Assembly (NCBI GenBank): GCA_903920455.1
Contig: CAIXLY010000026.1
Location: 1-44,530 of the forward strand
Origin: an uncultured bacterium
GTDB taxonomy: Bacteria > Bacteroidota > Bacteroidia > Chitinophagales > Chitinophagaceae
Reading direction: 5' to 3'
DNA: 44,530 nucleotides
The position numbers and the translations under genes are program-made. The notes beneath the pieces were generated by a model. That model worked only from the letters and a program-made list of their open reading frames with translations, was not told where the DNA came from and ran no database searches. Shown here one piece after another: positions 1-7,970 of the stretch (its first letter is position 1; each line of letters starts with the position of its first letter).

Positions 1-1254
1 CCGATTGGCCTCAAAAACAATGTTTTTGTTGCAAACAATGAGCATATCAAAAGCTGCTAAACCATGAAGATTTTGGCCTGGAACATTGCCTTCCAACTTT
101 GGCAACATCACCGCTTCAGGTTTGAAGGCAATATACTCTCTGAGGCTAGAGCAATCTGCAACAAAACTTAACTGCTGGGCATCTAAAACAGTAGTAACCT
201 GATTAGGGGTTAATCGATTTGTGATGTCCCATACCAAAGTTGAGGCGGTTGCATTCCTCAATTGAAACCTAGCAAGATTTCCCGGGCCGACGGACTGAAG
301 GTGTCGAAATTGAAGTTGAGAAGACTGCCCAAGATTCAGCGAACGTTTAAAAAAAACCTCAAACCAATTCAGCCATCCTTTTGCATTGATGCTGCCACCG
401 TCAAATTGATAGGAAACACGCATTGAAGTTTCAGAAAGTATCCCCTGGGTCGAAGCCAGACTTGGACTTGCCATAGGATCTAATGTCGAACCAGCCAATG
501 GAGGAGTGAGTTGATTAACTACCTCCTGACCATTGATGGAAATCGAAAAGGTATTGGATTGCCCAACACTGCGGCCAATTACCTGACTGCGAAAGCTATA
601 GTTACTCCCCGAAATAAGATCTGAAAAGGGAATGGGGAAATTTATTGAGGCCTCAGCTCCTATATCCTGACTAAACTCTTCGCCATACCACTCCTGACCA
701 CTTTTTAAGAAATTTATGCTGTCTAACTCATGCCGATAGTATTCATCAAAGTCACTGATGGAGGTGGTTACGCCCGAAAGCATGGGTAATGTTGATATCC
801 GCTTGCCATTGCTTTCAGCAACTGTAATAAAAAAATAAGTATTGCCGCTGTAGATATTCTTCTTGAAATTAAATCTCCTACCCAAGGAGTCGTAGGCCCA
901 CTGATCAGCCCCTTGCGCATAAAAGAAAAAATAATCATCGCCATCAAAAAATCCATCCCCCCCGTCGTGCACAAGAATGGCATTCTCCACCAAATCGTCT
1001 TGAATGACTGCTGAATTTGCCTCTGGAAGTACCCCGCCACCGTTTCCGAATAACTTGACCGAATTGGAGGGGATTTCGGAAGAAAAACCCGCCTCTTTCA
1101 TGAAATCGGCAGTGATTTTATAGACTCCTGAAGCTTTAGTAGACAGCTTCACCCAAGATCCTGAAGACAACACAGAAGATTCAGCATAAATCCTCTGCCC
1201 CCTTCCCACAAGGGAAACCAGTAGCAGGATAACAAAAAGGGGGTATTTTTTCAT
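1..1254 (-). CDS. porU: T9SS C-terminal signal peptidase/sortase PorU, N-terminal part (runs off window)
   Basis: The reverse frame is open from an ATG at 1254 to the window edge, giving 418 residues. It starts with a signal peptide (MKKYPLFVILLLVSLVG, then GRGQ) followed by a PorU-like N-terminal region with VKLFGNGGGVLPEAN and DGFFDGDDYFFFYAQG, which I recognise from PorU. The last visible residues (HGLAAFDMLIVCNKN) match the start of the gingipain-type C25 peptidase domain, so the catalytic Cys/His lie outside the window. In the family, PorU is about 1100 residues, sits on the outer membrane, cleaves the C-terminal sorting domain of T9SS cargo and attaches cargo to the surface. It diverges from gldJ with 163 bp between. 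Identification rests on recalled family features, not a search. Confidence 0.85.
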   Translation of the reverse strand, partial: MKKYPLFVILLLVSLVGRGQRIYAESSVLSSGSWVKLSTKASGVYKITADFMKEAGFSSEIPSNSVKLFGNGGGVLPEANSAVIQDDLVENAILVHDGGDGFFDGDDYFFFYAQGADQWAYDSLGRRFNFKKNIYSGNTYFFITVAESNGKRISTLPMLSGVTTSISDFDEYYRHELDSINFLKSGQEWYGEEFSQDIGAEASINFPIPFSDLISGSNYSFRSQVIGRSVGQSNTFSISINGQEVVNQLTPPLAGSTLDPMASPSLASTQGILSETSMRVSYQFDGGSINAKGWLNWFEVFFKRSLNLGQSSQLQFRHLQSVGPGNLARFQLRNATASTLVWDITNRLTPNQVTTVLDAQQLSFVADCSSLREYIAFKPEAVMLPKLEGNVPGQNLHGLAAFDMLIVCNKNIVFEANR

Positions 1255-1308
1255 AAAGCCATGTTAACAAATTTAGCATTTAATAAACATAAAAATTGAC
1301 GTAAACCA

Positions 1309-1339
1309 TTGAATTGATTTAATTTAACACTTACATTTG
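1309..1339 (+). promoter_or_regulatory. Bacteroidota-type promoter for gldJ
   Basis: TTG at 1309-1311 and TACATTTG at 1332-1339 match the Bacteroidota -33 (TTG/TTTG) and -7 (TAnnTTTG) elements with 20 bases between them, which is the usual spacing. Transcription would start near 1346, about 70 bases before the gldJ ATG. Inferred from motif match only. Confidence 0.5.
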
Positions 1340-1417
1340 TTACTGTTTCAGTTGCCCTTTGGGCAATAAATTGAAAATACGCTCGTTACCATTGGATAAA
1401 TTAAACACGCGCAAAGC

Positions 1418-2962
1418 ATGAGAAATTTTTTGTACCTGTCAGCTATCGCATTATTGTTTAGCGCCTGTAAAGGAGGAATGCCTTTTTCAAAGGGCAAAAA
1501 AGACAAATCTCAGGTAACAGGCTGGAACTACAACGATAAAAATATGGGGGGCTTTTTCAAATCCCCTGTAAACGAACAAGGCACAGGACCAGGATTGGTT
1601 TTCGTTCAAGGTGGCACTTTTACCATGGGCGCAACAGATGAAGATATTATGGGCGACTGGAACAACGTTCCAAGAAGGGTAACACTTTCTTCTTTTTACA
1701 TTGACAAAACAGAAGTTGCTAATATCCATTATCGCGAATACCTAAGTTGGATAGAAAGAACATTTGATGATCCTATGTACGAGGCTGTAGTCAATGGCGC
1801 TAAACCAGATACGTTGGTATGGCGCAGTGAATTGGCCGCTAACGAGCCATTGATCGATTACTACTTCAGGCATCCCTCTTACAACAACTACCCAGTTGTT
1901 GGGGTAACTTGGAGACAAGCGAATGACTTCTGTATTTGGAGAAGCAATAGGGTGAATGAGTTAATCCTCGTTGAAAAAGGCATGTCAAATGCCAATACGC
2001 TAAAAAGCATACAAGGCAAGGGTGAAGAAAATTTCACCACCAAATCATACCTCCTTGGAATCTATTCTGCACAAGGTGCTAAGAATAAGAAGTCGCCTTT
2101 GATGGACGAAAATGGCAGACCAAGAAATTATGTGAAAGTTGAAGATGGTATTTTGATGCCGGACTATAGACTTCCAACAGAAGCTGAGTGGGAATATGCT
2201 GCATATGGATTGGTGAATCAAAATCCTAATGCCAAAAGAAAAGAAGGAAAACGTGGCGAAGAACTCATTATGAACAAGCAAGTATACTCTTGGTCTCACA
2301 ATGTAAATGGATTACGCGATAGCAGAAGTGGCAGCTGGCAAGGTAAATACATGGCCAACTTCAAGCGTGGAAGTGGTGATTATATGGGTGTTGCAGGAGG
2401 ATTGAATGACAATGCCGCAATACCTGGACCAATCGATGCCTACTTCCCTAACGGGTTCGGGATTTACAACATGTCTGGCAATGTAAGTGAGTGGGTTGCT
2501 GATATCTACAGGCCACTGAATAGCAAAGATGTTGATGATTTAAATCCTTACCGTGGTAATATATTCAAGAAGCCGGTAAAAGATGAAAACAATGAATACC
2601 AACGCGATAGCCTTGGAAGGGTAAAGATGATTGAAGAAACGAATGAGGATTTGAAAAAAAGAAGAAACTATCAAAAAGCCAATGCAATCAATTACCTAGA
2701 TGGTGACTCCTTGTCAATGGTACAATATGGTTACGGCACTACTACACTAGTAAGTGATAAATCCAGAGTGTTCAAAGGTGGTGGATGGGATGATCGTGCA
2801 TATTGGTTGAGTCCGGGTACACGCAGACACCTCGAAGAAGACCAAGCAAGTTCTAGCATTGGCTTCAGGTGTGCAATGGATCGTTTTGGAAGTCAGGAAG
2901 GAAATGGATTCAAAAGTGGTTTGTATTTCAGCAACCGCAGACAAAATACCAGAAAGAAATAA
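1418..2962 (+). CDS. gldJ: Gliding motility/T9SS lipoprotein GldJ
   Basis: 514-residue lipoprotein of the FGE-sulfatase (formylglycine-generating enzyme-like) fold. The signal peptide ends in a lipobox (ALLFSAC, Cys at residue 17). The fold is visible from about residue 58 (GLVFVQGGTFTMGAT) through RLPTEAEWEYAAYG, NMSGNVSEWVADIYRP and the closing FKGGGWDDRAYWLSPGTRR ... SSIGFRCAM. The ending SDKSRVFKGGGWDDRAYWLSPGTRR resembles GldJ rather than the paralogue GldK. The neighbours, divergent porU and downstream murF, match the gldJ locus of flavobacteria as I recall it. GldJ supports gliding and T9SS function at the outer membrane. The protein probably has no enzyme activity, because GldJ/GldK proteins use the fold structurally (family knowledge). 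No gldL/M/N follow. Confidence 0.85.
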   Translation: MRNFLYLSAIALLFSACKGGMPFSKGKKDKSQVTGWNYNDKNMGGFFKSPVNEQGTGPGLVFVQGGTFTMGATDEDIMGDWNNVPRRVTLSSFYIDKTEVANIHYREYLSWIERTFDDPMYEAVVNGAKPDTLVWRSELAANEPLIDYYFRHPSYNNYPVVGVTWRQANDFCIWRSNRVNELILVEKGMSNANTLKSIQGKGEENFTTKSYLLGIYSAQGAKNKKSPLMDENGRPRNYVKVEDGILMPDYRLPTEAEWEYAAYGLVNQNPNAKRKEGKRGEELIMNKQVYSWSHNVNGLRDSRSGSWQGKYMANFKRGSGDYMGVAGGLNDNAAIPGPIDAYFPNGFGIYNMSGNVSEWVADIYRPLNSKDVDDLNPYRGNIFKKPVKDENNEYQRDSLGRVKMIEETNEDLKKRRNYQKANAINYLDGDSLSMVQYGYGTTTLVSDKSRVFKGGGWDDRAYWLSPGTRRHLEEDQASSSIGFRCAMDRFGSQEGNGFKSGLYFSNRRQNTRKK

Positions 2963-2985
2963 ACCATAGAAATACTTGTTTTATG

Positions 2986-3009
2986 AAACCCCCGCTAGGG
3001 GGTTTTTTT
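2986..3009 (+). terminator. Terminator of gldJ
   Basis: An 8-bp stem AAACCCCC/GGGGGTTT with a GCTA loop is followed by a run of T (through 3009), 24 bases after the gldJ stop. A second hairpin, TTGAGGG/CCCTCAA (3015-3033, 5-base loop), follows at once. Confidence 0.85.
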
Positions 3010-3035
3010 ATAGATTGAGGGCTAAACCCTCAACA

Positions 3036-3122
3036 ATGACCATTCCAATTATATTCAGCCTAATCGCTTTCATGATCATTATCTACAAGAGAAAAAAAAG
3101 ATCAGCCCGCGATGATGATTGA
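3036..3122 (+). CDS. Possible 28-residue single-span membrane microprotein
   Basis: ATG at 3036 opens a 28-codon frame: MTIPIIFSLIAFMIIIY, then KRKKRSARDDD and TGA. It has one hydrophobic span of about 16 residues, a basic patch and an acidic tail, the layout of a genuine single-pass small membrane protein. It lies between the gldJ terminator and murF. The hairpin at 3015-3033 ends 2 bases before its ATG, so translation start might be occluded by RNA structure. No promoter of its own is clear. It may be a chance frame; the amino-acid layout is the only support. Confidence 0.35.
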   Translation: MTIPIIFSLIAFMIIIYKRKKRSARDDD

Positions 3123-3186
3123 CCTTCACTAGATAAAGCATTAAGCACCTAGGATAGTTCTTGAACTTTGGCATTATCTTCGCAGT

Positions 3187-4473
3187 ATGGAGATAAGCCA
3201 GCTCTATCGCATTTTTGAGCAACATCCCCGTGTGCAAACAGATACCCGTTTGCTGCAGGCTGGAGAAATTTTCTTTGCCCTAAAAGGGCCAAATTTCAAT
3301 GGCAATTCCTTTGCCTCAAAAGCACTAGAGATTGGTGCAGCAGCAGTAGTCATAGACGAACCAACCATCCCATCAGGCCCTAAAGTTTTTTTAGTGCCTG
3401 ATGCGTTGGAAACACTCCAAGCACTTGCTAAACATCACCGCAAACAATTCAATATCCCGTTTATCGCCATCACGGGCAGCAATGGAAAAACAACCACCAA
3501 AGATCTTATACACGCTGTGCTTTCTACCACATTCAATACCCACACCACAAAAGGAAATCTGAATAACCACATTGGCATCCCCCTCACGCTACTTTCCATT
3601 CCAATAGAAGCAGAGATGGCGGTGATTGAAATGGGCGCCAATCATCAAAAAGAGATTGAAGGCTACTGCACCATTGCATTACCCACACATGGCCTCATCA
3701 CCAATTGTGGCAAGGCACACATGGAGGGCTTTGGTGGTGTTGAAGGAATAAAAAAAGGTAAAGGCGAACTATTTGTACACCTCGCCAACCAAGAAGGAAC
3801 AGCATTTATCAATGGCGATCTTGATTACTTTGAGGGCATGAGCAAACAGATCAAACATCGGGTGTTCTATGGCAATAAACGGGGCAGCTTCACCACTGCA
3901 GTAATGCAGGATGAGCCGTTGTTGGTTATTGAAGTACTGGATCCGCAATGGGGCAAACAACGAATATTTACCAGGCTGGTCGGGGCGTACAACAAACCCA
4001 ATATTGAAGCGGCCATCTGCATTGGTAAATACTTTGACATCAGTCTAGACAAGATAAGAACAGCCATTGAATCATATTCTCCAGATAACGCACGCTCTCA
4101 GCTGATCGAAAAAGGAACCAACAAAATAATATTGGACGCTTATAATTCCAACCCCAGCAGCATGCAGGTTGCGCTCGAGAATTTTACTCGTCAGAAATCT
4201 GAAAACAAATATCTTTTTGTTGGCGCAATGATGGAATTGGGAGAAGATTCGATAAAGGAACACAGATTACTTTCTGAAGCAATACAACAATCGGGCATTC
4301 AGCATGTCATTTTGGTTGGCGGCGATTTCTCAAAAATCACCCACCCCTTTCTTTACTTTGATGATTCAGCAACAGCATCTCTCTGGGTTAAGGAAAATCA
4401 TCCATCAGATGCCTTGATATTGATTAAGGGCTCAAGGAGCACCAAAATGGAAAAGATTCTCGATTCACTGTGA
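3187..4473 (+). CDS. murF: UDP-N-acetylmuramoyl-tripeptide--D-alanyl-D-alanine ligase (stand-alone MurF)
   Basis: 428 residues, near the usual MurF length of about 430-450. MurF adds D-Ala-D-Ala to the UDP-MurNAc-tripeptide in the cytoplasm, the last soluble step of peptidoglycan precursor synthesis. Visible features: N-terminal substrate domain (DTRLLQAGEIFFALKG, residues ~19-34), the ATP loop GSNGKTTT (97-104), the central-domain motif NLNNHIGIPLTLL, VIEMGANHQKEIEGYCTIA, and the C-terminal LDAYNSNPSSM (Mur ligase DxYNxNP motif). It follows gldJ but is separated by a terminator, so it probably has its own promoter. A second MurF domain exists in the MurF-Alr fusion at 38.8-41.3 kb. The start is the only ATG before the substrate domain. 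Confidence 0.9.
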   Translation: MEISQLYRIFEQHPRVQTDTRLLQAGEIFFALKGPNFNGNSFASKALEIGAAAVVIDEPTIPSGPKVFLVPDALETLQALAKHHRKQFNIPFIAITGSNGKTTTKDLIHAVLSTTFNTHTTKGNLNNHIGIPLTLLSIPIEAEMAVIEMGANHQKEIEGYCTIALPTHGLITNCGKAHMEGFGGVEGIKKGKGELFVHLANQEGTAFINGDLDYFEGMSKQIKHRVFYGNKRGSFTTAVMQDEPLLVIEVLDPQWGKQRIFTRLVGAYNKPNIEAAICIGKYFDISLDKIRTAIESYSPDNARSQLIEKGTNKIILDAYNSNPSSMQVALENFTRQKSENKYLFVGAMMELGEDSIKEHRLLSEAIQQSGIQHVILVGGDFSKITHPFLYFDDSATASLWVKENHPSDALILIKGSRSTKMEKILDSL

Positions 4474-4532
4474 TATGAGACAAATGTCACATAAGATGAA
4501 AAGACTAAAGCGTAGATTGCAAAAAAATATTC

Positions 4533-4946
4533 ATGGGCGGATTCAAATCATCATATCTCTATAGCGTTCTTAACAACAAATGTCCGCGTTGCAGAAAAGG
4601 AAACCTTTTCGTCTCCTCCAACGCCTATAAGCTCAGTCAGCTTACAGCGATGAACGAGACCTGTCCTTCATGTGGACAACCCACAGAAATTGAAGTTGGC
4701 TTCTACTATGGCACAGGCTATGTGAGCTATGGAATCACTGTGGCTTTTAGTGTTGCCACACTTGTTGCCTGGTGGGTATTAATAGGGTTTTCATTGGATG
4801 ATAACCGATTTTTCTGGTGGATGGGTTCCAATGCAGTACTTATGATTATCATGCAACCGCTTTTCATGCGTTTGTCAAGAACCCTCTGGCTATCCTGGTT
4901 TGTTAGCTATGAGAAAGACTGCAAAAAACTTGATACATCATCTTGA
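4533..4946 (+). CDS. DUF983 family membrane protein with zinc-ribbon-like N-terminus
   Basis: 137 residues. Two Cys pairs (CPRCRKGNLF and CPSCGQ, about 24 residues apart) look like a zinc ribbon; they are followed by the family-typical GFYYGTGYVSYG and two hydrophobic spans (about 67-87 and 96-113). This is the pattern of DUF983, a family of unknown function common in Bacteroidota and Alphaproteobacteria. It starts 59 bp after murF in the same direction, so it may share its transcript. No function is assigned. Confidence 0.8.
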   Translation: MGGFKSSYLYSVLNNKCPRCRKGNLFVSSNAYKLSQLTAMNETCPSCGQPTEIEVGFYYGTGYVSYGITVAFSVATLVAWWVLIGFSLDDNRFFWWMGSNAVLMIIMQPLFMRLSRTLWLSWFVSYEKDCKKLDTSS

Positions 4947-5055
4947 AATCGGCCATCAACGATCTAACTAGGCCGAACTATGGGACTCCCCCGTTGTTGT
5001 GTAAATGAAATAAACATTATTGTATTTCCCAGCACACTAATCTCATCTCTCTAAG

Positions 5056-5087
5056 TTCAGTCATCTGCTATTTTTTTCCGATATTTG
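5056..5087 (+). promoter_or_regulatory. Probable promoter of the aldolase gene
   Basis: GATATTTG at 5080-5087 differs at one position from TAnnTTTG, and TTC at 5056-5058 stands 21 bases upstream where TTG is expected. Transcription would start near 5094, just before the ATG at 5109. An upstream in-frame TTG (5085) lies inside this element, which argues against its use as a start codon. Confidence 0.4.
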
Positions 5088-5108
5088 CACTTCTTAAAAC
5101 AACAACAT

Positions 5109-6176
5109 ATGGGCAAATACAAAGCAGGTGTACTTTTTGGGGAAGATCTAAAAGCACTATACGAAGACGCAAAACAGCATCAATTTGCAATGCCAGCAGT
5201 CAATACCACTGGCACAGACACAATAAATGCAACCATTGAAGCGGCTGCAGCAGTTAACTCACCCGTAATTATCCAGTTCTCCAACGGTGGTGCGCAGTTC
5301 ATGGCCGGTAAGGGTATGCCAAATGATAAACTACAGGCTAATATCTCCGGCGCAATTTCTGGAGCCCTTCATATCCACAACGTTGCTCAATACTATGGGG
5401 TACCGGTTGTACTTCATACAGACCATGCATCAAAAAAGTGGTTGCCATGGATCAGTGCATTGATCGATGCAGGCGAGCAATATAAAAAAGAAAAAGGCCA
5501 ACCGCTTTTCAGCTCACACATGCTTGATCTTAGTGAAGAGTCGTTGGAAGAGAATATCGAAACTTCTGCCCAGTTCTATAAGCGCATGGCGCCATTGGGC
5601 ATGGGAATAGAAATCGAATTGGGTGTAACAGGTGGTGAAGAAGATGGTGTAGACAACTCTGATGTTGAAAATGATAAACTGTATACTCAACCACAACACG
5701 TTGCTCACGCTTATACTGAACTGAGCAAAGTGGGTAACCTGTTCACGGTAGCTGCTGCGTTCGGCAACGTTCATGGTGTGTATAGTCCGGGTAACGTTCA
5801 ACTGCGACCTGAGATTCTAAAGAATTCTCAAGACTACATTCAAAAGACATTCAATACTGGTGAGAAGCCTGTTTTCTTCGTATTCCACGGAGGATCCGGT
5901 TCCCCTCAAAACCAAATTCGTGAGGCCATCAGTTACGGTGCCATCAAAATGAATATCGACACCGATCTTCAATGGGCATTCTGGGAAGGCGTATTGAATA
6001 ACTACAAGAAGAATGAGCCTTATCTTCAAACTCAACTTGGAAATCCTGAGGGAGCTGAGAAGCCAAATAAAAAATACTACGACCCAAGGGTATGGTTGAG
6101 AAAGGGTGAAGAAACCTTTATCGCTCGTCTTAAAGTAGCATTTGAAGACCTGAACTGTATCAATAGGAATGCGTAA
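5109..6176 (+). CDS. fbaA: Class II fructose-bisphosphate aldolase
   Basis: 355 residues from the ATG at 5109, the length of E. coli-type (class IIA) FbaA. It interconverts fructose-1,6-bisphosphate with dihydroxyacetone phosphate and glyceraldehyde-3-phosphate in glycolysis/gluconeogenesis. Zinc-site motifs are present: VVLHTDHASKK (residues 101-110, catalytic Asp and zinc His), EIELGVTGGEEDGV, FGNVHGVY and FVFHGGSGS, then the phosphate-site NIDTDLQWA. An in-frame TTG 24 bases upstream is not chosen because it overlaps the likely -7 promoter box. The gene converges on uxaA, with 6 bases between the stops. Confidence 0.95.
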   Translation: MGKYKAGVLFGEDLKALYEDAKQHQFAMPAVNTTGTDTINATIEAAAAVNSPVIIQFSNGGAQFMAGKGMPNDKLQANISGAISGALHIHNVAQYYGVPVVLHTDHASKKWLPWISALIDAGEQYKKEKGQPLFSSHMLDLSEESLEENIETSAQFYKRMAPLGMGIEIELGVTGGEEDGVDNSDVENDKLYTQPQHVAHAYTELSKVGNLFTVAAAFGNVHGVYSPGNVQLRPEILKNSQDYIQKTFNTGEKPVFFVFHGGSGSPQNQIREAISYGAIKMNIDTDLQWAFWEGVLNNYKKNEPYLQTQLGNPEGAEKPNKKYYDPRVWLRKGEETFIARLKVAFEDLNCINRNA

Positions 6177-6182
6177 TCACTC

Positions 6183-7823
6183 TTAGAGCGATACGCCTCT
6201 CTTCCAAGGAATAAAATCATCTTGATTAAGCTGGACGGCCTTGGGGATAACCTCCCCACTGGCTGCCTTGATGCAATATTCCATAATATCCTCAGCCATC
6301 TCGGGTATTGTTTTCTCTCCACTGACGATAGGTCCACAGTCGATATCTATAATATCACTCATCCTTTTTGCCAACACACTGTTGGTAGCAACTTTGATGG
6401 TCGGACAAACTGGATTACCAGTCGGTGTTCCTAAACCGGTTGTGAACAAGATCAAGGTGGCTCCCGAAGCGGCCTTACCAGTGGTTGCCTCTACATCATT
6501 GCCTGGCGTACATACAAGACTGAGTCCTGGCTTTATTGCTGGCTCTGTATAATCAAGCACATCAACCACAGGAGACGATCCTCCTTTTTTTGCAGCACCC
6601 GCACTCTTGATTGCATCAGTAATCAATCCATCCTTAATATTACCTGGAGAAGGATTCATATGAAACCCAGAGCCAACGCGTATTGCCTCTGCGCTATAAT
6701 CCTCCATAAGTCTGATAAATTTTTCTGCAGTCTCTTTTGATACTGACCTGTCAATCAACTCCTGCTCAACACCACACAATTCAGGGAATTCAGCAAGCAG
6801 AATTTTCCCTCCCAAGGCCACAAGCATGTCAGAGAAATAGCCAACTGCAGGATTAGCAGAAATGCCGCTAAAGCCGTCGCTTCCTCCACACTTCACACCA
6901 ACAGTGAGGTGATTGAGTGATGCAGGTGTGCGTTCAAATTTATTTATTTCAACAAGACCTTCGAAGGTTTTGGCAATGGCCTGCTTAATCAAATCTTCTT
7001 CACTGGTTGAGCCCTGCTGTTCAAATACAAACATTGGTTTATCAAATGTTGGATTCCTCTTTTTTAAGGTGCTCATAAAGCTATCTACTTGAAGATGCTG
7101 ACATCCCAAGCTCAATACCGTAATGCCACCAACATTAGGATGATCTGCATAAGATACCAATAGGTTTTCCAATATCTGTGAATCCTCTCTAGTACCGCCA
7201 CATCCACCTTGATGATTTAAAAATTTAATGCCATCCACATGCTTGAAAAGTCTTTCCTGATGAGCAACGGGAGCAAGATCAATTGGTCCCTTTACAAGAT
7301 CAGCACCCTTGGCATATGCCTCTTTTAGTAATTTGGTATACTGCTTATACTTATCCGTTACTGCATAACCAAGTTCGTTGTGCATCGCCTCACGGATGAC
7401 ATCCAAATTCCTATTCTCACAAAAAACAGTAGGGATGAATAGCCAATAATTTGCAGTGCCCACCCTGCCATCATTTCGCTTATACCCATTGAATGTTCTG
7501 TTCTTATATGTAGATACATCAGGGGGAGTCCAGCTTGCATGCACGCCCTTATAGGCATAAGGTTCAGCAGCATGATGAAGATTGTCAGTTGTCATGGGCT
7601 CTCCTTGCTTGATATCCCTTTGTACGCGTCCTACAAGCACCCCATACATAAATATTTCACTGCCCTTGGGCATATCGTTCATGTAAAACTTATGCTTGGC
7701 GGGTATATCTTCCAGCAATTCATATGAATGACCCTCAAAAGAAAGGGTTGTTCCTTTTTTAAGATCCTGCAATGCAACAATCACATTATCGTTAGGGTGC
7801 ACCTTAATCACATTTCTACTCAT
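6183..7823 (-). CDS. uxaA: Altronate dehydratase, UxaA family
   Basis: 546 residues. Altronate dehydratase turns D-altronate into 2-keto-3-deoxygluconate in hexuronate (galacturonate) breakdown. The N-terminal SAF-like domain (about 1-95, VHPNDNVIVALQDLKKG ... GVLVGRVQRDIKQGEP) precedes the long UxaA catalytic domain with GYKRNDGRVGTANYW, NHQGGCGGTREDS, VGVKCGGSDGFSG and TTGLGTPTGNPVCPTIK. The conserved cysteines in these motifs are candidate metal or active-site ligands. Other members of the family (galactarate dehydratase GarD) are possible, but the SAF-plus-UxaA layout in one chain fits either. It diverges from a sodium symporter, a natural partner for sugar-acid uptake. Confidence 0.8.
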   Translation of the reverse strand: MSRNVIKVHPNDNVIVALQDLKKGTTLSFEGHSYELLEDIPAKHKFYMNDMPKGSEIFMYGVLVGRVQRDIKQGEPMTTDNLHHAAEPYAYKGVHASWTPPDVSTYKNRTFNGYKRNDGRVGTANYWLFIPTVFCENRNLDVIREAMHNELGYAVTDKYKQYTKLLKEAYAKGADLVKGPIDLAPVAHQERLFKHVDGIKFLNHQGGCGGTREDSQILENLLVSYADHPNVGGITVLSLGCQHLQVDSFMSTLKKRNPTFDKPMFVFEQQGSTSEEDLIKQAIAKTFEGLVEINKFERTPASLNHLTVGVKCGGSDGFSGISANPAVGYFSDMLVALGGKILLAEFPELCGVEQELIDRSVSKETAEKFIRLMEDYSAEAIRVGSGFHMNPSPGNIKDGLITDAIKSAGAAKKGGSSPVVDVLDYTEPAIKPGLSLVCTPGNDVEATTGKAASGATLILFTTGLGTPTGNPVCPTIKVATNSVLAKRMSDIIDIDCGPIVSGEKTIPEMAEDIMEYCIKAASGEVIPKAVQLNQDDFIPWKRGVSL

Positions 7824-7842
7824 GATTCAATATTCTTGATTT

Positions 7843-7871
7843 CAATAATAAACACATGAAGCCTTCATGCG
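7843..7871. promoter_or_regulatory. Palindromic operator candidate over the uxaA promoter
   Basis: CATGAAG (7855-7861), one spacer base, then CTTCATG (7863-7869) form a perfect 7-bp dyad in the 147-bp gap between uxaA and the symporter. On the reverse strand TATTATTG (7850-7843) is one base off the TAnnTTTG -7 box, and the dyad lies just upstream of it. A hexuronate-responsive repressor site is an inference from position and symmetry only. Confidence 0.4.
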
Positions 7872-7970
7872 TGTAGGATAAAATTAAAGCAAAATATCGT
7901 TCTATTATCCATTTATTGCTAACTTCCAATCAGAAGCCCGTAACCATTACCAACAAACTGACTAAAGAAA

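Noticed and set aside
1418-2962. GldK as the identity of the FGE-fold lipoprotein
   Set aside because: The C-terminal motif and the porU/murF neighbours fit GldJ; no gldL/M/N follow.
5085-5108. In-frame TTG start extending the aldolase by 8 residues
   Set aside because: The TTG lies inside the probable -7 promoter element and the extra residues are not family-like; ATG 5109 gives the normal 355-residue length.
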